Source: Sophora flavescens (taxonomy: Eukaryota; Streptophyta; Magnoliopsida; Fabales; Fabaceae). From it: a stretch of 64,000 nt of DNA. The position numbers and the translations under genes were made by a program. Below, piece after piece: positions 23,953-34,834 of the stretch (its first letter is position 1; the number at the start of each line of letters is the position of its first letter). The notes under the pieces were generated by a model. It was given only the letters and a program-made list of their open reading frames with translations. It was not told where the DNA came from and did no database searches. The stretch is from contig CM061066.1 in assembly GCA_030762895.1 (NCBI GenBank), forward strand, positions 117,894,715 through 117,958,714, given 5' to 3'.

Positions 23953-24039
23953 CCATGGACTCACATGCTGACTCTCCACAACAAAACAAACTCACCAAAA
24001 CGAAAGAGAAAGGAAACATCACACTACTACTCTTCTTGC

Positions 24040-24219
24040 ATGCCATCTCACCTTCCCCATTCTCCCCATTTCCTTTTCTATCTCCAAACCTTAATTAAAC
24101 CTCCTTCCATTGTTCCTACCTTACCTCTTTCACGTATATACACAACAAAGAACCAAACCAACCCTCTAATCTCCTACGTAAGTGTTTCTATTTCACTGTT
24201 CCACACCAACTTCACATGA
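24040..24219 (+). other. Upstream ORF overlapping the LEP-like start codon
   Basis: An ATG at 24040 opens a 59-codon ORF (MPSHLPHSPHFLFYLQTLIK...) whose TGA at 24217-24219 overlaps the main ATG at 24216 as ATGA. In-frame ATGs at 23965 and another ATG at 23955 probably lie upstream of the transcription start. If the leader includes 24040, this uORF would lower or regulate translation of the transcription factor. It may also simply be an accident of an open leader. Confidence 0.4.
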
Positions 24220-25031
24220 TGAACCCTTTTACGTTGTCATCTCCATCATCCAAGTCCAAGAAGAAGCAAACCGCTGCAGCAACCAGCTGCTCCACCGTGA
24301 CAACGACAACAACTACAATGCAAGAGCAGCAACAGCAAAAGCAGCACGAAACGGCATGGGGAGGGAGGTACTTAGGGGTGAGGAGGAGGCCATGGGGGAG
24401 ATATGCCGCGGAGATTCGCGACCCTTCCACCAAAGAGAGGCATTGGCTGGGCACGTTTGACACAGCAGAAGAAGCCGCCCTGGCATACGACAGGGCGGCT
24501 CGCTCCATGCGAGGCTCACGTGCCCGCACTAATTTTGTCTACGCGGACACCCCGCCTGGATCCTCAGTCACCCCAATCCTCTCCCCTGACTTACAAACCC
24601 AAACCCACCATCATGTCCATGACCTCTCCTCTCTCTTCACACCAAACCCACTTCCCCAACAACCCGACCCAGTTACTCACTCGGCCGGGTTAATGGGCAT
24701 GGAGGCGGGTGCTAACACTTTGGGCTATAGTTACAATTATGCTGAGGAGAATAATAATAATTATAATTATAACTATAATTATAACGAAGGTGGTAGCAAC
24801 CAAGTGTTTTTTGAGGATAGTGGGAGTAGCACTAGCACTAGCACAATAGAGCTTCCTCCTTTGCCACCGGATATTACAAGCTCCACGGGTTATGAAATGG
24901 ACAATGGGTTTGGGTATTATTGGGATCAGAATGCAGGGGATAATTATATGCCTACTCCAATGCCTGCAGTGTCAGAGAATGTGGCAGGTTCCGAAGGTTT
25001 TGATTTTGGAAGCTCCTCCTATTTCTTCTGA
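24216..25031 (+). CDS. LEP: AP2/ERF transcription factor, LEAFY PETIOLE-like (ERF subgroup VIIIb)
   Basis: Single exon of 271 codons. One AP2 domain spans residues 51-109: RYLGVRRRPWGRYAAEIRDP, the ERF-type WLGTFDTAEEAALAYDRAAR, and ARTNFVY. The Ala and Asp of the ERF class (WLGTFDTAEEAA) are present, so binding to GCC-box-like DNA is expected. The N-terminal SSKSKKKQ, the NFVY-P-GSSVT segment after the domain, the ELPPLPPDI motif near residue 222 and MPAVSE near the end match Arabidopsis LEP (At5g13910). PUCHI and the ESR genes are close relatives. Family members act in the nucleus in leaf, lateral-organ and inflorescence development. The start is the first of two adjacent ATGs. Low-complexity runs (T, Q, and Asn/Tyr at 185-195 from an aat/tat microsatellite) lie outside the domain. 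The frame is intact and the gene looks functional. Orthology to LEP over PUCHI is inferred from the flanking motifs. Confidence 0.93.
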   Translation: MMNPFTLSSPSSKSKKKQTAAATSCSTVTTTTTTMQEQQQQKQHETAWGGRYLGVRRRPWGRYAAEIRDPSTKERHWLGTFDTAEEAALAYDRAARSMRGSRARTNFVYADTPPGSSVTPILSPDLQTQTHHHVHDLSSLFTPNPLPQQPDPVTHSAGLMGMEAGANTLGYSYNYAEENNNNYNYNYNYNEGGSNQVFFEDSGSSTSTSTIELPPLPPDITSSTGYEMDNGFGYYWDQNAGDNYMPTPMPAVSENVAGSEGFDFGSSSYFF

Positions 25032-26101
25032 GTTCTCATGCTAATTCAAGTCTTCAGAGTTTGGGCCTCGGTGCAATATATATGCATAATGCTATATAAT
25101 ATTGCTAGTTTCATGGTTTTTGTACTATGTGTGAGAGTTGGTTTGTTGTGTTATGGGAGAAAGACATTTTATTTTTATGTGTATCGTGGAATGTGTAACA
25201 ACTAGAAAGTACTAATGTACACATTTCAACGATCAATAATTGGAAAAATGTCTTATTTCAATGTATATTGCGGTGTTGATGTTCCAACTTGCGAGCTCTC
25301 CATGGAGATGCGGGCAAGGGGTCAAGGATTAATCAAATCGTGAATTGAATATAATGATCATTTTGGTGTCAGTTTTTGCACTTTAACTTTCTGTAGCATA
25401 TAGTAACGGTCAATTTATTGTATGATTATTTCAGTAAAACATTTTTTTTTTACTAAAAAGGATATTCATTCATTCAAATTGATAAAATACATCGAAAAAC
25501 ACAAATTCAACACCGCTAAAATCAAAAATGATGAATCTACGAACAAACTCACAGCACCCGTGTTAATAGCACAACACGGTAAAATGCCTACAAATGTGAC
25601 AAAATCAAAGTGATCGGAATACTCATGCCTCCGGATCTGTAATGTTGACGCTCAAGTCTTGATTGAATATGTAATGGATCGAAGTTGATCTATCAATCTG
25701 AACCAAACGAACACCGCAACAAGACGGAAAACCAAACGATGCTGCAACAAGAAGATGAATCAAACACCGTCACAAGCAAACGATGAAAACATGGAAAAAC
25801 ACGAAAGAAAAACCAGATCTATATGGAAAAACTACTTATTTAGATAAAAGAAGAGAAAAAACGATCTAGATGGGTGATTTCAGGCCAAAAAATGGCCCAA
25901 AACCACCCCTTCTGGTAGATGAGGAAGAAGAAAAAGAGGAGTAGAGAGAAGGTTAAGAGATGGACGGCTATAGGTTTTTAGTATCTAAAGGCTAACACTT
26001 TCTAAGGCTAACACTTCCTGCAATTTTTTCAAAACTGCAGAGGATCCATCTCCAAACGGAGGGTAGTTGCCCAGAATTTGTGCACAATTCGTGTGTGTGT
26101 A
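25032..26101. other. LEP-like 3' UTR and unassigned intergenic DNA
   Basis: The region to about 25260 is likely 3' UTR; aataat at 25235 could serve as a poly(A) signal. From about 25440 (ctaaaaaggatattcattca) to 25990 the sequence resembles a minus-strand LINE 3' region (A-rich downstream, T-run at its left edge), without enough to confirm it. Confidence 0.4.
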
Positions 26102-26861
26102 GGGTCCGTTTGATTTGCTATAATTCACGGGACAGCACAGAACAAGACAACTTGTTCTATGTTTGATTTCAAAAATACATATGGGACAGCACAAGAAGAT
26201 GGACAAGGGACAGGACAAAAGTGAAAATTTTTGTTACTCACTCAGCCAAGAGACAAAAAGTTGTCCCAAGTACAATAAAAATAAAATGACAAAATTATCC
26301 TTCCCATTATCTCTCTCACCTACTCACGTATCTTCCACTCCCCATGAGACCCCTACGTGCTTTTATAACCGGTGTGCTCCACTATTGTATATTGCCATTT
26401 GATGGACAAGGAGGTTGCTGGATGGTGGATACAGTTGTGAGTAATGAGTAGGGACTATTATAAACTAAAATTATTTTTTAAATGATAAAAATAAAATAAT
26501 ATTTAAAAATATATCCAAATTTTTAATTATTAAATAGATTATAAATATTAAATAAGAGTATCGTATGATAAAAATTTAATTATAAAAAAAAATTAAAATA
26601 AAAAAAAATCTTGTTTTGTGTATCTTTTTATAATGCAAATCAAACATTATATAATAAAAAGGATATTTTAGTAAATTTTTCGTTGTCTTGTCCAGTACGT
26701 AAGCATATCAAACAACATACTGTACAAAATCGATTGTTCTGTGCATCAACTAACAAATATCATACATCACAAAAAGTTGTGCTGTAACTCAACCACTTGT
26801 TTTCATCATTACGTATTGTCTTGTCTTTCTTCTTCCGCATCTTTGCGAATCAAACGGAGCC
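26102..26861. mobile_element. MITE-like element, inverted ends GGGTCCGTTTGATTTGC
   Basis: The left end gggtccgtttgatttgct pairs with the right end gcgaatcaaacggagcc (one or two mismatches); the two ends are 760 bp apart. Such GGNNCCGTTTGATT ends are typical of plant PIF/Harbinger- or hAT-like MITEs. Inner sequences also show partial symmetry (acaagacaacttgttct near 26143; cttgttttcatc near 26800). Only TA is shared at the flanks, so the superfamily is not settled. Confidence 0.6.
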
Positions 26862-27985
26862 TACAGCTCTATCCTCAATTCATATATAATATGCGTACTA
26901 GACAACATAACCATATATGCAGTTAACATAAATTATTATTATATAATAAAATTTAAATTAAATCTAAACGTGGGGAATAATGCTGTAGAACATCTCACTG
27001 GGTTTTTATTCTTTTATCATCATCATTACTGGGCTTGTTAAATGTGAGGGATGCCATTGGGTCCGACCCTCTGTTGGGCTTTCCTTTCCTAACTCGTTTT
27101 CTTTTGCCCAACATTAGCCCACCCAATAAGGTTATCAAAAAGTAAGGCCTGCAACTTTTTGCAACAACAAAAAAAAAGATTTAGCACTTCCAAAAAAACG
27201 TCACTTGTTAAAAATTTGATATAAAAAAAAATTAAAAATCATAGATACAAGCAGAGCGTACCTAGTTACTTTTTGGGCTAATTATCATTCTATTTTTTGT
27301 ACTTTTAAAAATTGATAAAATTATATTGACTTATTCTAATTTTTAAAATTACATTAACTGTCTTCATTTTGAAATTCTCACACTTTTTAATTTTTTTAGA
27401 TGCACATACTTTTTTCATGTAACTTAAACTTTTCTTCACATTTCATAAAGCGATAGAAAGGGGCAAAATTGAGCAACCTTTTGTCCAAATACTTCTTTTT
27501 GCTAGCCTTGTGTATCTTGATTAAGACTTTTAAGGATGGTTCATCTTTTGTCCTGAAAAAAAGTATAAAGAAAAGAGCCATCAAAATGATTAATAGCATA
27601 TTGCTTTCTTTCTCCTATTAATAAATAATAGGTTCCGTAAGTATCTCTGTAATTATATTTTGAATCGTGATCCCTGTCTTGATTCTAATGAGTCGTCTGG
27701 GATTCATCTCACTTAAATTTTTTGTGATAAAAAAATGATAGGTTCTAGTTCGACTTTGCCACCGTAACCAGACAATCGTGGATAGGGTTTACTTAGAACT
27801 ATTTTATTTTATTTTTTAAATTTTGCTGTCTTGGCTGCTTATGGTTGTAACGAGACAAATTTGAGTATGACATTTTAACAAATTTTAGCCAAATTGATAC
27901 TTTATAAAGGTAGAGATACGATTTTGGTTGAGTTTTCTTATATCAACATCAAATTTTAGAAATTATATTTAATACTGAATATGTT
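26862..27985. other. AT-rich intergenic DNA
   Basis: No gene, repeat pair or terminal inverted repeat that I can support. The 67-codon ORF at 27396-27599 (-) has no recognisable features. Confidence 0.4.
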
Positions 27986-27987
27986 TA

Positions 27988-30168
27988 TATTACAAGAAGA
28001 GTGAGTGTAAAATTGAAAAATACTTTGATGGATTGATTAAAGAAGAGGTATTGTCTATAATACTCCGTACACCAAAATGGTGCAGTCACGCACCAGTCAA
28101 ATGATAAGATATCTCTATCCCTCTACTTTTCGGTTTCTCTGCTCTATCTCCATCCTCTCTCTAGACAGATCTCCATTGAGAAGAACTTGCGCAATCTGGT
28201 CCGAACTGGGGAGGGAAGAGACGTTGAGGGTGCAGTGACGGCAGCAAGAGATGAAACATCGAGGTCTCGGCACAATGATATTTTGCAGATCTACCACTTG
28301 TTGCAGATCTATTGTTTTGGGAGTGCTGGAGGGATATTGAAGAAGCAGAATCGGATTAGAGATGTCTTCCATAGTGAAAGGCATACTCATAAGGACTACT
28401 ACAGAAGATCATGTTATATAAAGTTGTAAGCTTGAAACTTCATGGTGGGGAAACAATTTTTTCTATTAATTAATTAATAAGATAAAGGGTATTAGTACAA
28501 ATATGAAGATACAATATCCTTTTTTCTCAAATACATGTAATACAAAACTTTTTGATGAGTTGAAAAGTCCAATTTACTCGAGTGACAATCTGAATCAATC
28601 AGATTGTATTACTTGGATGATGTATCCGTCTTAGGTGAAGAAGATACATTGGATGCTTATATAGAAACACTTACGGTGTTAAGCTATAACTAACAAAACA
28701 AGTTGGAGAGTGTATACTGAGAACTCCAGTTTTGATACAAAAGATAATGAAATATTATTGCTTGAAAAAATTTGTAAATGAAAAAAGATAATTAGCTAGA
28801 ATCTATTATCAGTCAATTGTTGAGGCCTCAATAATTTTGTTTGTAAATGGATATTGAATTTTCCTCATCGTTCTTTAGAAAATTTCTTTGAAATACGGGT
28901 GTTGGGATTTCCTCACCGTTTGTTGAATTCTTTGTTGTGGTCTTAAATTCACTATTGCTTGTTCCAATATGAGGAGCAGTAGCAACTCTACCTCTTCTTG
29001 ACCAAATATTACCAGTGGTTGATGTTTTCTCCATTGGTTTTTTTTTTTTTGTGTGTGCACTTCTTAATATGGATGATGACACACCAATGCCTTGTGTTGC
29101 CGTGAGTTCTTGCGGCTGTAGTAAATGAATAGAACATGTCTCAGCTGCTTGAAGAGAGTAACTAGTTGGTGGGCATCAAAGAAATGAAAAAGGTTGGAGA
29201 AAAATTAAAAGAATATGAAATAAAGAGAAAATGTTGGATTGAACCATCTGAAGTATAAATCCAGACATAGGGCTTTATCATCTTTTGGATTTTATACTTG
29301 CCACGTCAATTTATGACATCTTAAACCAATTTGAAAAGAAAAATCCGTTTGAAATTGAGTAAATGGTGTGAAAAAATAATCGTGAACAATGAAGAAAAAA
29401 AGGAGACAGAGAAATTGAGAGAGCCCAAATATGGCTCTGTTGATGAAATGACAAACTCGCAGAGAAAAGAAAATGGAACTCTTCTAGAGAGAAAATGATA
29501 GAAAATGAACAAGAAAAAGAAAGAAAAAGAAAAGGAAAAGAATATGCAGGTTCATGGGATGGCAACGATCAAGAGCTCCCATGAAAAAGAGTTGAAATTC
29601 TTTCAAGATGAGAAGGAAGTGGAGATCATAGCTAAAAAAATTGCAACTAATACCATATTACAAGAAGAATGAGTGTAAAACTGAATAATACTTTGATTGA
29701 TTGATTAAAGAAGATACATTGGTGCAGGGGCGAACCTATTTATTAACCAGGGTGTTCTGCACGTCCTCAATTTTGAAATTTATATATAGCACCCCGTGTA
29801 TTTTTTTTTTAAATTTTGCACCCCTTATTTCTAAATATTGAACCCCGATGCCACCGTGTTTTATGGTGTGAAGAGTGTTTGAACCAAAAGAAATGTGTTA
29901 AGAGGGTATCGCGATCATTCAACGATTTTAAAACATGAAATCATATTACAAAGTATGTATTTTATTTGACTAGATATATTAATATTTTATAATTTTAACA
30001 TGTTATTCTCAAATCAACTCATAAAAAACAAGTTATCCTCACGTATATGATAATAATAAAAAATTATTTTTTCGAATAATTTGTCTCCGTTGAACCAGGA
30101 TCCTACGTCTGCAACCAATTGGGTGTTTATATAGAAACACCTATGATGCTAAGCTACAACTAACAAAA
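27988..30168. repeat. Directly repeated, coding-like fragments disrupted by insertions
   Basis: A segment around tattacaagaagagtgagtg and ttgattgattaaagaag occurs at 27988-28045 and 29656-29710. A second segment, agatacattgg then tttatatagaaacac then taactaacaaaa, occurs whole at 28648-28697. At 29709-30167 it is split by about 395 bp (29720-30113). In copy 1 about 590 bp separates the two segments. Coding-like pieces include MATIKSSHEKELKFFQDEKE (+, 29559-29672, ending LQEE stop), GEEDTLDAYIETLTV (+, near 28636) and an 84-codon minus ORF at 28828-29082 containing NIWSRRGRVATA. The last recalls plant FHA-domain proteins, but that is only an impression. CACTA copy A is inserted at the end of copy 2. 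Confidence 0.4.
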
Positions 30169-33100
30169 TTGATTTTTACGACAATCAAAATTGATTTTTG
30201 ACGTCTGAAAAATCCTGACGCTATTGGAGCAATCATTAAAAATGTAACTTTTTACGTCAGTTGATTACAAAACTGACGTACACTCTTAACGTCAGTTGTT
30301 TCATTCAACTGACGCTAAAAGCTTAACTTTTAACGTTAGTTTTTATTAAAACTGACGTTAAAAGTTACGCTTTTAACGTCAGTTGTACTAAACAACTGAC
30401 GTTAAAGGCTTTGTTTTTAAAAAAAAAATTCTGTTACAATATATCCCTTGTCCCAGCTATCTCTGCATTCAGTAAATAGTCCAGACCAGTAAACAGTCTA
30501 GTAACAGTCCAATATTTCACTTAAATTTCATTAATAAAATAAAAGTATATATATACAAATTAAGGAACAAATGGGGGGATAAAAAACATATTAATTACTA
30601 CACACCTACATATAAGTTTCTATACTAATTACTAACTACACATCTTTTATATACTCCTGAGATATACTTGTGGGCAATCCTTTCTCTTCAACATAGTTGA
30701 AGAAAAATTCTGCAAATCGCGTCCTCAAGTCTTTGAACTCTTTTTTGTTCAGAGGAGATTGGTCGCTATTAAAAGCCTGCACACGTTCAAATAAATGACG
30801 GTAATATATAATTAAATAAGTTGCTTAATTAAGTATTATTATCCTCTTCCGTCCTTCCGTAATGGATGCGGAGACTATGTTCAGTATATATTGCATCACA
30901 TAATATCCACACAACCAACCGTCTAGCTTATATCGAGACTACGAAAGAAATGAAATTTAATGTCACTTAAATAAACATATATATTTGGAATTAGTAATTA
31001 GTAATTCTAATATTATATATTATTTAATAAACTACCAACCTTAAGGATAATCCAATCAGGATTTCCTTTAGACTTAAGAGTCCTACTCCTCCCGTTGGCA
31101 CAGCTCAAACTACAAGTCTTGAGCGCACTATCATAAACAGAATATTCATGTCAATTAACTAATTCATCATGTTTGTTAAATAAAAACAAATGTTAAAACT
31201 TAAATTAAATAGAAGATTAATTACTCACCTATTGATAGGTTCCACCATCTCCCGTGGCGGGTCCTCGTGGAGAGAGTATAGGAAGATGACAGTATGCATG
31301 GCAGGATGAATTATGAGCAACTGCCAATGGTTGTTCATTATGTACGGTGCCGGATATAGCTCCGTACGATCTTCACCTCCCAGTAAACTCATTAAGTATG
31401 TTGTGACTTCTTTTTTATTGTCAAAGAATTCAGGCTGAAGGGAGTAGGGCTCTAAGAAGTCGAATAGGTTGTCACCCCTCTCGAGTTGAAGTCGACGGAG
31501 ATGCCTACGATATGAATACAGTAAATCATAAAATTCAAATAAAATATACAAATTGAATTAATTATAAAATTATAAAGCATACTTATGTCGACCAAAGACT
31601 CACAATCGCGGTGGATAGTTGCTGGCCATTATTGCAAAAATACCCAATATCGTCACCACTGAATATAAATCCAAGCTCATGCTCATGAAGTGGGCGTGTC
31701 AACCAACCATCATGCTCCAACTCCCATTGAAAAAGCACGGGTGCATAATCCTCGCCAATCGAGAACAATCGAGTCATGAGAGAAATCTTACCCGACTTTG
31801 CCTTCAATATTAAATAAATCAGGTATATAAGTTGTTGATAATTAAAAAAAAAACATAGTAATTAATTGACAAATTTGGACATTAATAATGAATATATACC
31901 TTCCGTGCCATCTCGAGCTCCCGCTGTGCCATCTCAAACTCCCACCGTTTCGCTTCACACTCAAGCTCACGGCGTCGGACCTCCAACTCCCGCTCCCTCT
32001 CTGCCAACTCATCCACTTCCACATGTGTCCTATCATAGCTCCCTTTAGTGCGCACATGTGAAAGGTTGGCAGCTCCCACAGTGTCCTGGGAACTCACGAA
32101 GGCAAGCTCCCTAAAAAGCGTCTGCTTGAAATCTGGGTTGGATAAGAAGTGGCTCATCAGCTGGTCTGTAATGGCAGGGTCGGAAAGGAGCTTTTGTGTA
32201 ATGGTTTCTGTAAGTGCGGCCTCATCGACGACCCGCCTTCGTGAAGTAGACTTGCCATAATATTCTTTGATGCCCACCATCTCTGGAACATCGATCACCT
32301 GACCAGGATGGTCGTCCAAGCCCAGAGCAGTGAGCAATATGTCCCAGCGTCCAGAAGGGACGAATGATCCCTAGGAGCATTTTTCCTTAAGCTCCATCTA
32401 CAATGAAGAATTGAAAAAATGTTTAAGAGAAATGTGTTCCTTAAAAATATCAACCATAAACAAATATCAACTATAAATGCATATAGGTAGTTACTTACAA
32501 TCTTATCTGCCACATCGCGAGTGGTTTTAGCTTTAAAAGAGCCTTTCTTTGTCATTCGACCGGCCAACCAAACATCCTCGCGCGGGATAGGAGATGGAGG
32601 ATCAAGAGGTGTGCCCTCAGGCACCTCTCTAGCTGCTATCCTCGCAGCCAGCTCCTCCCACTTCACCCTAAGCTTCTCCGCCATCATCTCGTCAATCCTA
32701 GTGGCGTACCCACCCCGAGACAAGGTGTGGGTGTGGACGTTCTTAGCTTGATTCTGCCTACCCATCTCCGCCTTAGCCTGTTTAAACAAAAACACATAAT
32801 TAATAGAGTTAAATACATTTAATTTCTTTACTTGAATGATCTCTAAGAAGCATAAATAAATTAACTTCATCAACTAACCTGAAATGTGTCCCCATGTCGA
32901 ATGCTAACAAATTTATCCCACATCTCCCTATCAATCCAGGGGTAATCCAAGAACATCTTACCAAGCTTCTTCTTCCCAGATACATAGTGCCTAGTAAGAT
33001 CGTGCTTGAACCCACACCAGTGCCTTGCCCCTAATGAGAGTCATTTTGCTCGATGATGCTCGTCATCCGACACGGTCCAAGCTATCTACACATTAAATAC

Positions 33101-34760
33101 ATAACAAACAGGATGAACTAGAACTCGAATAATTATTTAATAATGTACATCAAAAGAATGTAAAAGTAAAATACCGTGATAGCCTCCCAAATATGATCCT
33201 TAACGATCTGTGGAACGTCATTCCAATGGTAGTATAGGATGCTAACGTGCTGCTTGGTTTGTAGAATCACCCACAATTTAAATTCTCTAGCACGGGGGCC
33301 CTGGGGCTTTAGTTTAGCATCAAAGGACACCTCAAAAGGCTGACCACTTTGTCTAGTCTTCTCTAACTTCTTCAATGATGTGGCTCCTCTATCCTGTTTT
33401 CTCCGAGACCATGATGTCTGTTTGGACCAAAAAATGTTAAATTAGAGGGTTGTGTATAACAAGGATAAATAAAGAATATATAAAGAACTTAAACTTACAT
33501 TATAAATAAAGAATAAAGATAGTATATAACATGTAAATTTACAGTATCATCAGGCGTAGTCCCCATAGTGTCCTGCATATGACCCATAGTGTCCTGCGTT
33601 GGCCCTATAGTGTCCTCCCGTGCATGCCGGTCCGAGTGATCCATGTGTATGCCTGTTCAGAAATGGTAAATATTAAAATATGTTTTTTTAACATGAATAA
33701 CTAAAGATAAAGATAAATAGATAAATACATTTCCTCGTATTCAAACACTTGACACAAGGACAATAGAACATTCCGTTACTATTAGGCATTCTATAAAAAA
33801 TGAGGTTCATATCCCTCTCTTTAGTGAACTTTTTGCATATATTCTCGGACTATCAACCGAGTTTTGAAATTTTTTAACAATAGATTAGTCTTTTTAGCAG
33901 CCATATGTAAAGTGTAGAAAATAACTTATCGGAGTCTAGGCACCATTTCAAACACATGGTTTTCCTACTGGTTTTATAAACCTTAACAAATCAAAATTCC
34001 CTATCACCATTATCAAACTCCATCAAATACCAGTTATCAACAAAATACCCTCCATACATATAACAGAGATAAACACAATAACACAACTTATACCACATCA
34101 CTATTTCAACATTGCTATTTACAAACCATTTATCAGAAAGAAGAAACAGAGATAAATATTGACATATTTTCACACAGTTCACAATGTTAGGACATTACCA
34201 GAGAATACGACCGCTTCTGTTAGGGCTCAGTGGTGAAGGAGAGTGGATTCTGTTAGGGCTCAGTGGTGAATGAGAGTGAAGGAGAACCTTAAATGAGAAA
34301 GAAAAGTACCCTTAAATGAGATAGAAGATAAAAGAGGAGAGAGGAGAGAAGAGTAGGGAGAAGATGACTCACCAAAGAATACTGTCGCGGTGGTGGAGGA
34401 GAAGAACTCGCAACGGTGGTGGTGGAGAAGTCCTCGGTCGCGGTCACCGTGCTTGACGAGGGTTAAGGCAAAAGAGAGGCAAAGAGTAGTGAAAGTGCCG
34501 GGTGAAGAAGGAAGACACGCGTGTTTATGTGTAACGTATACTTTCTAATTGAATCGTGTCACTTTTTACGTCAGTTGTTTAAACAACTGACGTAAAAGGT
34601 GAATCGTGTCACTTTTTACGTCAGTTGTTTAAACAACTGACGTAAAATGTCATTTAAATGAACCTGATAATTACAGAACTGTCGCCGCCTTCTTTTTAAC
34701 GTTTAATTTTTACTTAACAGCCGTTAACCATACCTGTTTATTACCTATTTTGCACTAGTG
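30169..34760 (-). mobile_element. CACTA element copy A (Transposase_24/Ulp1 family), left tip lost
   Basis: The right end tgcactagtg at 34751-34760 is the complement of CACTAGTGCA. The left tip (CACTATTGCAGG in copy B) is missing; the element starts abruptly after actaacaaaa, which continues uninterrupted at 28697 in the related repeat. Subterminal DNA at 30175-30410 and 34560-34660 is made of ttttaacgtcagt and actgacgttaaaa units, including the perfect palindrome around gttgtttaaacaac at 34620-34640 and its neighbour. The element carries the ten-exon gene described separately. It is about 90 percent similar to copy B by eye. Confidence 0.85.
30636..33644 (-). pseudogene. CACTA gene, copy A: Transposase_24-like region fused to Ulp1/C48-like domain
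   Basis: Ten exons can be traced from ATG at 33644 to TAG at 30636: 33644-33543, 33417-33175, 33085-32879, 32777-32499, 32397-31900, 31801-31587, 31504-31229, 31127-31040, 30938-30843 and 30776-30636, about 714 codons. Exon 1 repeats QDTMG. Exons 2-5 follow the plant Ptta/En/Spm (Transposase_24) pattern: NVHTHTLSRGGYATR, a WDILLTALG and GIKEYYGKS segment, and a charged coiled coil (ELAERERELEVRRRELECEA). Exons 7-9 resemble a C48 protease: NNHWQLLIIHP holds the His and GWLCGYYVMQY the Cys. The usual Asp position reads FLYSLHE, so no Asp. Disabling changes: TGG to TGA at 33041-33043, CAG to TAG at 32371-32373, and GT to AT at the donors of exons 6 and 9, all C-to-T or G-to-A type. Copy B shows the ancestral base at each. 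Confidence 0.75.
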
Positions 34761-34834
34761 AAGTTAGTTAAAAGCTTAACAAAAATAGCTAATACAATTT
34801 GACATGTGTGTATTAATCCGATAGTGTATTTTTA

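Noticed and set aside
24212..24529. 105-codon minus-strand ORF
   Set aside because: Shadow of the AP2 domain coding sequence of the LEP-like gene.
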